Assembly: GCA_013115125.1 (NCBI GenBank)
Contig: JABANN010000121.1
Span: 1-64,000, forward strand
Length of the DNA: 64,000 nt
Direction of reading: 5' to 3'
Source: Perkinsus olseni
Lineage: Eukaryota > Perkinsozoa > Perkinsida
Position numbers and translations under genes: made by a program. The notes under the pieces were generated by a model, which saw only the letters and a list, made by a program, of their open reading frames with translations, made no database searches and was not told where the DNA came from. Shown piece by piece: positions 46,658-56,007 of this stretch (position 1 is its first letter; each line of letters starts with the position of its first letter).

Positions 46658-48863
46658 AAATGAGTAAGGAGTATTTAGTTCGGCATTGAGGAATGTGAAC
46701 TATACCTTTTACTACGTATAATTTCTACTAACATGAATCTTCATGGCCGCTCGGAATGAGTAGAGTGATATCTCGGAAGGCGATAGCTAGACTCTTTAAC
46801 TTCCCGGTCTCCGTACCTAATACTCGCTTCCATCGGTGAGGTATAGGAGTCGATACTAACCGCTGTCAGGTACATCGGGGCGTGCCGATTCCCTCTTCTC
46901 TCCATGAATGCATCGCCGGTCCGGATGGATGTCTCGACCTTCGCCAGCGCCCCCTACTAGCCTCTCCAGGCTACCCGGATCGTTCCGGAATCTTTTGCCG
47001 TCCGATTCACCTCGATTTTTTCAACATTTTCGTGGCTGAATGCGGGCATCTAAATTGACTCATCGTTTCAGTTGTGAAGTTTCGTTATATTGGATGGTGC
47101 AATTGCTTGTGACATTTAAGCCTGTTAGCACTGTCCTATCCCTCAATGTAAAACCGTTTCCCAGATCCGTCGTTTCCGAGTGTCAGAGTAGTCCTCAATT
47201 TTTTCTCCAGCTGAGTAGCAGGCTCCGTGGGTTGCGTGCTTCGGTTAATGACGGAAGGAATGTGATCACGGTCAGGGATCTAGAACCTCTATTCTTTTTC
47301 TCGGGCAGCACCCATTCGACCAGACGAGTAACAGCCAGTATAGCCTATGCTGTATAGGGGTATAGCTGCGGGCTCAGAATTACTGTTTGAGCCCTTGTAA
47401 AACTCAGGAGAGGGTGCTGGAGAATTTCTTTCACACCTGGAGAAGCGAAAAGGAAAAGGGCTGGGTGTGAGAGGAGTTTTTGAGAGCAAGCGTCGTTCGA
47501 AGAGAGCGCAGAGGAAACGGAAACGTGTAATTGGCCAAGTGAGAGAGGTGGCGAGCGAGAGGAACACTATTCGCCAAACGAAGGAAGGGGAGAGTAAAGA
47601 AGGGTATAAATACCGGATGAGGGGCGGACTGGTCGGTGTGACAGAACGAGAAACAGAAGGAAGTTTTCAATGTTGAGAAACTTTTCAGTCCTTTATTTCT
47701 CACGTTGACTCCGGTTGTTTTCGTGGAACTAATTTCCTATGGTCGGGAAGGTATTGAATCGAGTCGCTATGAACCCAACAGTGTGAAGGTTTCGCATCGG
47801 GTATGCTTCCTCAGTGAGAATGAGGAGCTTGTGAGAAGCTGCTTCGCGTTCAACTTGAAGCGTTAAGTAACCCACGTTGTAGACTACAAAGCACAAAGGG
47901 GACTGTTTACAAAGCAGGAGCAGCTCAGTAACTTCGACTACTACAACTTGTCGCCTCGTCAACCTGGTAGCCCACTCGAAGTAGGCCAACCGTTTTTATC
48001 ATACTGGGTTAACACAAAGTCTTTTCGAGGTAACAGAATGCCTCTCTGAGAGAACTGTAGTGAGCCAAAATAGTGAGCGCACCGTTTCGTTACTTGTGGC
48101 CAAAGTGTCATGTAGACCAAAATGCCATCAAAATAACTACTACGATTAAGTAATAAGTTAGTACCTCTGAGGCAGAGGTAATACGAGGAGATCTCTCTGA
48201 CCCTAATGAAGCTGGTGTCGTGCGTGAACGAGCAATCGCTAGGTGCTCATGGAGTAGAATGCTCCAGGATTATCGTTTTACCCCCGACCTCAGTGAACAT
48301 CTTGCTGGGGGAAACAAAGTACAGGTGGTTGAAATCGTCAGCCAACAGCACATTGCCGCAAATACGATTGACATCCTGCTTGAACTTATTCAAGGGTTCA
48401 TAACTAGAGGAGTCGTCGACTCCGAGTCGATGGCATACTCGACGTTGCTGAAATGACTACCACTGGGGGATGTAAGGGTAAGGCCATGCACCGATGCCGT
48501 TTTGGACTCCGCGCATGTCACTGTAATCCCTAAGTCTCCAGATATTGCCGCGTTGAAAACTACAACTTGTAGTCGATCTCGAGATCCACGGAGCTGTGAC
48601 GGAATGATACTTTTGGTAGGTTTCCGAACTCAGGCGTGTTAGTCAACTCATTCAGAACGCAGTCAGGAAGACCGGGGTAGTTGAGGCCAAGTAAGTCACC
48701 ATTGAAGTTTGCTTCTGAATCCGAGCCTTCAGGTCGGCCAGGGCCTTGCTACCGATGAGTTTCTCCACACCAGAAGTAGCCCGTAGCATTCGGCGAGAAC
48801 ATTGATCGCTAGTTGCACGTAGAATAGTCCAGAAGAGGCCAATGAGGAACGTCATGATCGAGA
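46658..48863. other. Largely non-coding region, with a purine-rich tract and one possible exon
   Basis: A purine-rich plus-strand tract spans about 47400-47660 (many GAGAG, GGAAG and GAAAG runs), including an ATG ORF with a very basic product that I think is a by-product of composition. At about 48150-48456 the plus strand is open without an ATG and reads RFTPDLSEHLAGGNKVQVVE then EIVSQQHIAANTIDILLELI, ending at a stop at 48456. This looks like a helical exon but has no splice partner I can identify. Confidence 0.35.
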
Positions 48864-49016
48864 CTACACCATTTCCCGTGCAAGTTTGACAAGTGACCAG
48901 GCAAGAATGACAATGTGACAAGCAAGTTTGACAATGAACACGCAAGTCACACCAAGAATGTCAATGTTGAGTCCAAGTTGTCCATGTACTTCCTGCTTGC
49001 ACGGGAAATGGTGTAG
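48864..49016. mobile_element. MITE-like element with perfect 21-bp terminal inverted repeats
   Basis: The first 21 bases (48864-48884, beginning CTACACCATTTCCCGTG) are the exact reverse complement of the last 21 (48996-49016). The 111-base core is made of degenerate units of about 25 bases built on CAAGTTTGACAA and CAAGAATGACAATG. It has no ORF. Length, perfect TIRs and a repeat core fit a non-autonomous DNA transposon, or a foldback element. I could not find a clear target-site duplication; the flanks read AGA on the left and AAA on the right. Confidence 0.6.
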
Positions 49017-49235
49017 AAAACCTCTTTACGCAGCCCGTCTCATCAGACTCATCAGGCAATTTGGCAAGTAAAACAAATAAATGGACCCACAGTGAAGTCA
49101 TTGTGAAGGGCCACGTTGGTGCCGAAGAACACGTGGTCGCCACGTACAGACTGTACGGTGCTTTCGTAAAATCACGTTAGCTTACAGTGCTTTTATGTCA
49201 TAATCTACGGCTTATATGTGATAATTTATGATTCA

Positions 49236-49274
49236 TGCCATCATGTGACACTGATTCAGTGCCGCATGATGGCA
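49236..49274. repeat. Hairpin-forming inverted repeat
   Basis: TGCCATCATG at 49236-49245 is the exact complement of CATGATGGCA at 49265-49274; inside, CACTGA and TCAGTG also pair, separated by one base. Further ATGATG/CATCAT copies follow to about 49300. It could be a terminator-like structure, a decayed foldback element or simple repeat sequence. No gene lies within 250 bases. Confidence 0.5.
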
Positions 49275-49554
49275 CATGATGCGCCATGATGCCATCTGTC
49301 TTCTATACCTCTACCAGGTACTTAACCCACTGGGAGTTGTGTATTTTTGTTTATCGGTTTACACTGCTTATCAGGTGCTATATAGTGAGAGTTACAATGG
49401 GGAAACCGGTTACAGTGTGAGGCTCTTGAAGGATCATAACCGTCTTCAAGATTCTGCTTCAACGTGGTTACTCTTTGTCGGTTAGTCTTCTTGTCGAAGC
49501 TTGTTGAAGGTACGGCAAAATATCCTGTACAAAACTTCTGCCTCCTAGCAAAAA

Positions 49555-49737
49555 ATGGTTCCCGCACAGCTTAAGCTTTTTACCAAGTCTCGGGACCTTT
49601 GTGCCCAGTCCCTCGTTTTCACAAGAGTCGCTAAGTACCGGGATAGAGCGAGGGAGCTTTCTGCGGAGAGGAGTATATCACGACTACCATCTCCAGAATT
49701 AGAATCTGTAGACAGTGACCAGGGCACTGTGTCCTAA
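49555..49737 (+). CDS. Possible small ORF or first exon
   Basis: A 60-codon ATG ORF (MVPAQLKLFTKSRDLCAQSL, later RARELSAERSISRLPSPELE). The composition is protein-like and the region has weak A-rich context before the ATG, but there is no match and no confirmed splice site. A tRNA B-box-like sequence lies 60 bases downstream (49799-49810, plus). Confidence 0.25.
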   Translation: MVPAQLKLFTKSRDLCAQSLVFTRVAKYRDRARELSAERSISRLPSPELESVDSDQGTVS

Positions 49738-50017
49738 CCTCTAAAAATGCAAGTTAGGGTTCACAGTTCACAGTCAAATGAACATCTTAGCTGGTCGCAG
49801 GTTCGATTCCTAGCGGAGACATGTGTTTCACAAATTTTGCGAAAAGCGGTTGCGGATACAGCGCATCCGATACAACTACTTGAGGACGAGCTTTGGCTAG
49901 GGTTTCCAGTTCAAACTCGATCAAGGTTATCTCTGCACACGTAATTTGCATCTTCAGATGTCCGGTACTGTAGCCTCGTGAGGCAACGTTATCTCTTGGA
50001 GCCTTCCAAACTGCCTT

Positions 50018-50254
50018 TCATGATGGCATATTGGCGTCCAAAGCTCGTGGATCTGGAATGTAGCGATCCAAAAGTCCTCGCCTTATCTCCTTACTCTTAG
50101 AATCGGTCATCATGAGAGCCATGTGTCGTGGGATGGCCCTCACCGTGTTAATATTTCGAGAGGAAACTGTTATAAGATGCCGCCGGCAGGCCTGTTGGGC
50201 GCGCGATATCCTTACTAGGGATTGTGAGCGGCGCGCAACTGCACGTGTGGCCAT
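50018..50254 (-). CDS. Small protein with a mitochondrial-type presequence
   Basis: An uninterrupted 78-codon ORF on the minus strand, ATG at 50254. The N-terminus (MATRAVARRSQSLVRISRAQ, then QACRRHLITVSSRN) has many Arg and Ser and no acidic residue, typical of a cleavable mitochondrial presequence. The remainder contains RAIPRHMALMMTDSKSKEIR and RGLLDRYIPDPRALDANMPS. I do not recognise it. It could be a complete small mitochondrial protein or a first exon. It lies divergently from the LEA2-like gene at 50763. Confidence 0.45.
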   Translation of the reverse strand: MATRAVARRSQSLVRISRAQQACRRHLITVSSRNINTVRAIPRHMALMMTDSKSKEIRRGLLDRYIPDPRALDANMPS

Positions 50255-50762
50255 TCCGGCATTCGGAACACCAGCATATAGAACTATATCATACTATTGT
50301 AGGGGGCGGACTGAAGAGACCAGGGCAGGCAATAGCGAGATTGCATGATGCAATTTGCATCATGCTCATTAGCGCTGCGGCCGACAACCCAGAACAAATA
50401 CCGGTGAATTCACTCGTATCCTATGACCGTTCCTGGAGCCATCTCCGCCGCCTTTTCCAGTGCCGTCATACGTGGCAAGATATTAGGAGGCGTGAATCGA
50501 GGGAACGAGCTGGACTCGATCGCTAAGCTGACCGAACAAGTTCTTCATTTTTTGAGTGCGCGCAAGCCTCAAAGGCAAAGTGGATGATGTACACTCTCAT
50601 AATTGACACGTCCCATGGAGACGGATTGGGTGCGTGCTGGCGCTTGGCCTGAACGCGTGATCTGCCTGTACATCATTCGCGAGGCGGCTGTGGGCTTCGA
50701 GAAGTAGTCTGTGAAGCTGCTTGTTCCCACGGAAATGAAATTCCCTAAGCGTCAGTTCTCCC

Positions 50763-51638
50763 ATGGCCGATCCACCGCGACGTAGCTTCGCTAATTTAAT
50801 TCCTCATCATAGCGGCTACGGGCTATCAGTCGGGAACACCACCATCCCGTCCTCCCTTGATAAGAGCTCTCCACCCGGGAATTTCGGCAACTTCCCCCGC
50901 CGAAAATGGTCGATGGAAGGAGCTCCGAGGGTCTTGTTGCTTCTTTTTCTTAACGGTGCGGTATTATATTTGGCGCTCAATATGCTTCTTATTCTTATCA
51001 AATATGTCGCCATCCAATACTTCGTGCCTGGCTGGCACATCGAGGTGAGGGAATTCAACCTTGGTCAAGACCCTCCTTCGCTAGGTAGTCCACCTCCTGA
51101 TTTTCTTCATCTTCCTCCAGGCTCGGACTTGGAGGCCCACTTCTCGCTTATGCTGTCGATCACGAATAACCCCTCGTGGTTGAAGGTCACGGTCTCCACC
51201 CTCCAGATGTCCTACGCATTGGGTGCAATCTTGGACGTTCCCTTGGAAGAAAATATCACATTTCATGGAGATAGAGACGTCCCTGTTAGATTCTCAGTAC
51301 CCTTCCACCGGCTTAACGAAATTGGTCATTACTGCCTCCGTCACTTCGTGAGCACCGAGGAGTCCCTCCCACTCGAGATCATTACAGACGCGAAGATTTC
51401 CCTCTTCGGGGTGACCAGTGAGTCCTGTGTAGTGGAAAGTCTCGTTGCTACAAGCTTCTCTGCGAACAACCCTGGCACAATCCCTTTCCCACGGAGGCTA
51501 GTCAAAGGTTGTGAGAAGACCTACGCGAACTTCTTGGAGAAATGGCTAAGCACTAGACACGAGAACGGCTATCCAGTACAGCTCAACCCGCCCTACAGCG
51601 ACTGCTGCCTGCTCATATCGCAAGTGGTAATGGCGTAG
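50763..51638 (+). CDS. Single-pass membrane protein with LEA2/NHL-like ectodomain
   Basis: An intronless ORF of 291 residues. A Pro/Ser-rich N-terminal segment of about 55 residues, taken as cytosolic, precedes one strong membrane helix (VLLLLFLNGAVLYLALNMLL, about residues 58-85). The C-terminal part shows the LEA_2 (water-stress/NHL) pattern: FSLMLSITNNPSWLKVTVST, then a segment with DVPLEENITFHGDRDVPVRF and PLEIITDAKISLFG, that is, beta strands with NP and polar turns. In plants, such NDR1/HIN1-like proteins sit in the plasma membrane or endomembranes; vacuolar VAC14/TMEM106-type proteins share the fold. The assignment rests on topology and a few motifs, so the fold is likely but the function is open. 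Cys residues near the C-terminus (GCEKTY, DCCLL) could form disulfides. Confidence 0.6.
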   Translation: MADPPRRSFANLIPHHSGYGLSVGNTTIPSSLDKSSPPGNFGNFPRRKWSMEGAPRVLLLLFLNGAVLYLALNMLLILIKYVAIQYFVPGWHIEVREFNLGQDPPSLGSPPPDFLHLPPGSDLEAHFSLMLSITNNPSWLKVTVSTLQMSYALGAILDVPLEENITFHGDRDVPVRFSVPFHRLNEIGHYCLRHFVSTEESLPLEIITDAKISLFGVTSESCVVESLVATSFSANNPGTIPFPRRLVKGCEKTYANFLEKWLSTRHENGYPVQLNPPYSDCCLLISQVVMA

Positions 51639-52451
51639 GCTCCTAGAAGCCAAAGCGCCCTCGTGCGCACACCAGTGATTCTTTATCAATCATTCTTGCC
51701 TGCATCATTCTTTGATGATTTGATTCCCGTCACTTTGCCCAAGATCCACCGATCTTCAGGTCATCAGGTGGCTAGTGTTGTCAGGAGGGATTTGAGGTGC
51801 CACGCAGGCATGCAGCCATGAACCAAGGTCGGCTCGACGAGTACAGTCAACCGGGGAGAGAGCCTTCCGCATCGTCGTAGTTAGTGCAAATGCAGTGTAA
51901 TGCGATGTCACGGCCGTTTTCCGTCTGCCAATGTCTAGTCAACTTGGTGGGCGACAGATGACCATTGATTGATGTCCCGAACAGCAAGGCAAGCGTAGGT
52001 CACCAGCACAAGACGTGCCCTAGATGGATTCACATTATGTGTACCGACGCACATTTCAAGTAGAGCACCCCACTGAGATTTTTGCGAGCGCAGTGGCGTT
52101 CAGCATAACAAACGATAACTCGAGTCATCGACGATAAATGAATCACAGCATGGGCATGCGAACCTTTCGCATCAAGCAAGTTGCCTGAAAGAAGCGGAAG
52201 CTTCGGTAAAGACTAGTGTGACTATGCATGGATAGACATGAGGTGCGTCGGCTTCTTTGCCTTCAATGCTTCGATCACAGAAGAATCGACCTCCGGATTA
52301 GGTTGGCATATTAAATCGTACACTGGCCCCCCGCAGAGATCAACGATCCCGTACCTAGGCAACAATAGCTCCTCTCATTGTGAGTGGCAAACTGAAGCCT
52401 CACATTCGCTGTGTCCTCAGGCGCCTCAGTAGTGATCTGTCCAATTCATCG
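51639..52451. other. Intergenic sequence
   Basis: No supported gene. A plus-strand 64-codon ATG ORF at 52238-52432 is present, without family resemblance. Confidence 0.4.
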
Positions 52452-53240
52452 CTAACAAAGACGGCCCAGTGATTCACGAGCACGCAGATACGGCCGCCAA
52501 TAAGAACCTGCAGGAGGAGGGGCAAGTTTCTGCAGTAAACTGACTTGTCTTAGCCTCACCAGTTCAACTTCATCACCAACTCCCGGCAGGAGCGATTCTT
52601 GTAGTTTCATCCACTGCCGGCCATCGTAGAAAGACGTGTATAGCGTTCGCCGCTGAGTGTCCCTCACTCTGCTGCCGACTGGGCTGCTAAAGTTGTATCC
52701 AAACAGGCAGTTATCTGAAGGGAATACCATTCCCAGTTAAGCGTTGAGTTCTACGCTGAGAGGGTTTAACCAATGAGGGTGAGGGGTCCCGCGGTCGAGC
52801 TGACTCACTCTTCTTTCCGGGGATCTCGCTGATGTCGTCTCGTGTCGCAAATCCGATCCCGAACATGCCGTGATGGCCGTCGTCGGTGGGGTAGTTCTGT
52901 ACGCCCCGAACCAAGACCTTGAACGACCTGCAAGACACGGGCGATGCGCTTAATCTCGGGTATAGTCCGATCGACTCACTGGTATATCTCTCCGCCCCTT
53001 CTCCCGCCAAATTGCTCCGACAGGGGGGCGTGGGTGACCGCCCACGTTGCGCCGCAAGGATCGCCGCAAGTTAATTGGTCAGTGGGCGTCCTCAAAAACA
53101 CCCTCTGGCCTTGACACCGGATCGCGCTAGATGCCCTGAGTATGAAAAGCGGTAATAGCTCACCTCACAAGCCGGAACGGTTCTGTTGTGAACTCCTGAG
53201 CGAAGCAGCTGCGACCGTGCCAGAGAGTTATTGGAGGAAC
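52452..53240 (-). CDS. SPRY-like exons, probable 3' part of the IQ-motif gene or a separate gene
   Basis: Minus-strand exons in order: a segment ending SCFAQEFTTEPFRLVR at a GTGAGC donor (about 53155), then, after a TTGCAG acceptor at about 52930, FKVLVRGVQNYPTDDGHHGM and FGIGFATRDDISEIPGK with a GTGAGT donor (about 52808), and finally VVFPSDNCLFGYNFSS, YTSFYDGRQWMKLQ and LPGVGDEVELVRLRQ running to about 52452. The pattern (hydrophobic strand, G-x-x-GIGFA, then FGYN and a long strand after DEVEL) recalls SPRY/B30.2 or Neuralized-type beta-sandwich domains, which bind protein partners. I rate the domain call as tentative. The exons may be the continuation of the IQ-motif gene upstream, since both lie on the minus strand with under 0.5 kb between them and that exon ends at a GTAATG. 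Confidence 0.4.
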
Positions 53241-53654
53241 AGTAGGCAACGCCAGAGAGTTATTCACGACGCAGGAGATACCAGGATTCAGGATGCAGTA
53301 TTCAGGGGATGCCACACGAAATACCAGCACGCTAACCGCCACGATTCTGCATGAAGCACCGACTCACCACCTGGAAGTTCCAGGCTGGAACACTTACCCT
53401 CTCATGATATTCCGGTCATCTCGAGAATCGCTAGTGACGCTCGTAGCAGAGAACACATCGCTGCTACTGCTGCTGCTGCTGTAGCTCGTGCCATCGCCAA
53501 GGTCACGGCGTGTGCCAAAATGTTGCTCCATCGACTTCCGGAAAACCCGAGCCGCCGAGATCGGTACTCCAGGCGTTGGCGTCTGCGACGAAGTGCTCTC
53601 CGCAACCCGAGGGGGCCTAAATGTCGGAAATGGCTACAAGTCGGGCGCTCGTCA

Positions 53655-55202
53655 TTACCTCGTCGCTAGCACGGACCGTTTCGGTCTACTACTCTCTACC
53701 GAGGCCGTCGATTCGCGGCTGAACGTGCTGTTGCTAAGGGTGTACACACCCATCTCCTCGACTTTTGGCTGGGGCGGTTGCCCCACACCGGATCGAGCCG
53801 ACAGTGGACTGGCGTCGGCAGGGTTCTTAACGCTGCTAATCGTCCTTCCCTTCATCACTTCTTCAGGTATCACGGGACAGGCATCGCCCAGCTTCGCTCC
53901 GCCAGAAAGTTTGAGCTTTCTGAACTCTTCCCAGCCGCTGATTTTTTCTCCCAATGCTAGCCAGTGCTTGTCAGACGAGCGTAGACTCAGCCTAATGGCA
54001 CTCTTGCCGAGGACCTCCAAGAAGATACCCAAAGATTCTCGTGTAGTCGCTAGGTTATATTGCCGTTTATCGAGACCGCTAGTGTCTGACACTACAATCT
54101 TCATGCCTCTCGTGTTCACCGTGAAGGTTCTGTTTCCGAGTACCAAAGCATCGCTTGCGTCCCCGGACAGTATCCACAGTAACGAAAGGAACCTCCCGCC
54201 ACTGAAAGGTCCCAGTTTACATCTTTTCGCCACAGGAGGGAGCACAGAGATGACTGACGGTGTACTACAGTAGACCCTGCCGCGTCCCCGCAACTTCAAC
54301 TCTCCAACCGGTTTGGCGTTGCCATCAGTATGAAGACGCCATACCCCCGAATTAATGGACACCAAACAACATGTCCCCACCGGGAATCGAACCCGCATCT
54401 CTCCCCCGTCCAGCGTTGCCTTCAGTATGAGATTCTCATTACGTCTCACGACGAACTGCTTCATGCCTTCTCCAGCTAGGACTTCCCGATGCCTCATCCA
54501 CTGTCGCCAACCCCGGAAATAGGATTGAATTCTTATCGCAGATCTCCGAATCCTCCAGAGCCTTTGAACGAAGGTTATTGCCCACTCCAATCGTTCCGCT
54601 AACATTTTTGATATTTTACACCGGGTCTTGCCTCCTCGGTACACTGCTTGGATAAGCTTCGCCGCCAGTATCTTTTTCCGTACGCGGGCTAGGATTAACG
54701 CGGCTCCAGTAGCCGATACTATCAGTCCCCGAAACCTACGACGGCGACTTCGGCGAACATCTAGAATTCGTCGGACAACTTTGCCTCGGAAGGCCGCCTG
54801 GAGCTTCATCGCAGCTTCTGTCCTCCTCCAGCGTTCCCGCCAGGCCTCTACGTCATCCCTTGCTTGCGATAAAGTTCGAGAACTATGACGCGCCGCAGCA
54901 CCATCTTCGTCGATAGTGGACACCACGTCCATCCTTGCACGATTTCTCAGTACTCGAAGCGACGATCGGCTTCTTTCGGAGGAGGCCTTCTTCTCTCTGC
55001 TCCTATGTTTTCGTCGCGGAGACCGCCTCGTCGCCTCGGTAGAGCGGGAAGATTCCAGTGACTCAGCCAAATCCGAGCTTGTCACTCGCGACTTGATCTT
55101 CGATTTTCTCTTCGAAGGTTCTCTCCTCGGCTTTCGCCGCGTTCCATCCCCCTCGTCTGCGACGTGTAATGCAGTCGGTGGCGCAAAGTGAACACGACTC
55201 AT
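53655..55202 (-). CDS. IQ-motif (calmodulin-binding) protein
   Basis: A 515-residue open exon from the ATG at 55202 (MSRVHFAPPTALHVADE). The N-terminal 130 residues are very basic and Ser-rich (KRKSKIKSR, RRSPRRKHRSREKKASSERS). Three to four IQ motifs follow at about residues 140-265: AAMKLQAAFRGKVVRRI, AAKLIQAVYRGGKTRCKI and AIRIQSYFRGWRQWM, typical IQxxxRGxxxR sites for calmodulin or centrin. The C-terminal half holds beta-rich segments (RRNENLILKATLDGGEMRVR, HWLALGEKISGWEEF). The frame stops at 53655 within GTAATG, so the exon probably splices on; a following exon at about 53590-53400 reads SSSSSSDVFSATSVTSDSRD and encodes a Ser run from CAG-type repeats. A role at the cytoskeleton or flagellar base is a guess. 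The segment 54381-54394 is a perfect tRNA B-box-like string inside coding sequence. Confidence 0.65.
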   Translation of the reverse strand: MSRVHFAPPTALHVADEGDGTRRKPRREPSKRKSKIKSRVTSSDLAESLESSRSTEATRRSPRRKHRSREKKASSERSRSSLRVLRNRARMDVVSTIDEDGAAARHSSRTLSQARDDVEAWRERWRRTEAAMKLQAAFRGKVVRRILDVRRSRRRRFRGLIVSATGAALILARVRKKILAAKLIQAVYRGGKTRCKISKMLAERLEWAITFVQRLWRIRRSAIRIQSYFRGWRQWMRHREVLAGEGMKQFVVRRNENLILKATLDGGEMRVRFPVGTCCLVSINSGVWRLHTDGNAKPVGELKLRGRGRVYCSTPSVISVLPPVAKRCKLGPFSGGRFLSLLWILSGDASDALVLGNRTFTVNTRGMKIVVSDTSGLDKRQYNLATTRESLGIFLEVLGKSAIRLSLRSSDKHWLALGEKISGWEEFRKLKLSGGAKLGDACPVIPEEVMKGRTISSVKNPADASPLSARSGVGQPPQPKVEEMGVYTLSNSTFSRESTASVESSRPKRSVLATR

Positions 55203-56007
55203 GTGGAAGGCCACCTCTTGAGATGATTTCGTAGATGCGCAGCACTTATGCGTGCGCCCGATCAATCGATATCTGGCGCGTTCGAGCTTTATCGGCTAAG
55301 CACGCATACGCAGTACTGTCGCGTACTTGGCGGTGCGATGTGGTAGAGGGTAGACGAAATGTGCAGTGTGTTGATTCCATGATAAGTTGCAGCGGCTGGT
55401 TGCTCTCAGTCATCGCAAAACGGGAAGGAGTGTAGAGTCTTTCTTCCTCTGCAATCTAAGCTCACTCTATCGAGAGGGATCAGCTATCCACGCATACGCA
55501 AGGCGATCGGCGCATAATGAGTAACAGTGCCCCAGCACACTCGAGTAGCCAGTCAACTCGACGCCTGGTGTGACGACCTGATGGGATGTCAAACCGCGTT
55601 GCATACCCTTGCAATGGGGCTTTGGATAATGGAACATTTCACAAGGACGTCTCTCTAGAACACCCGATGGCTCTGGATCAGGCTCAGCGTTGGAGTCGAA
55701 GCAATGTGGAAATTGTCCTTGATCAGCATAGCTGGATCGATCCGTTGCGTTTCATAATCTCCTGCGCGTTCGCGACTGGCAACGACCATCGTCCATTTAG
55801 TGGGGCTTCTCCGTATGTGAACCACGGCACTATACATGTGAAGCATGATGGTGACTAGGTGCACGGCTTGCAAACACGAATAATGGAACATTGGGTGCAA
55901 TCTGGAAAGCAGGATCTTAAGGACTAGAGCTTCTTGTGCTGCTTGCGCTAAGGCACCTGCGATGCTCCGTTCGCCGTTATCTTTCTTGTTTTCTCTGTGT
56001 CATCGGA
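55203..56007. other. Intergenic sequence
   Basis: Divergent spacer between the IQ-motif gene and the LicD-like gene. Only short ORFs without resemblance; a 90-codon plus-strand ORF at 55586-55858 begins at an ATG but has no family match. Confidence 0.4.

Noticed and set aside
47467-47676. A basic 69-codon plus-strand ORF
   Set aside because: It is explained by the local purine-rich composition.
53488-54273. A 261-codon plus-strand ORF
   Set aside because: Shadow of the IQ-motif gene, whose sense strand has recognisable IQ motifs.
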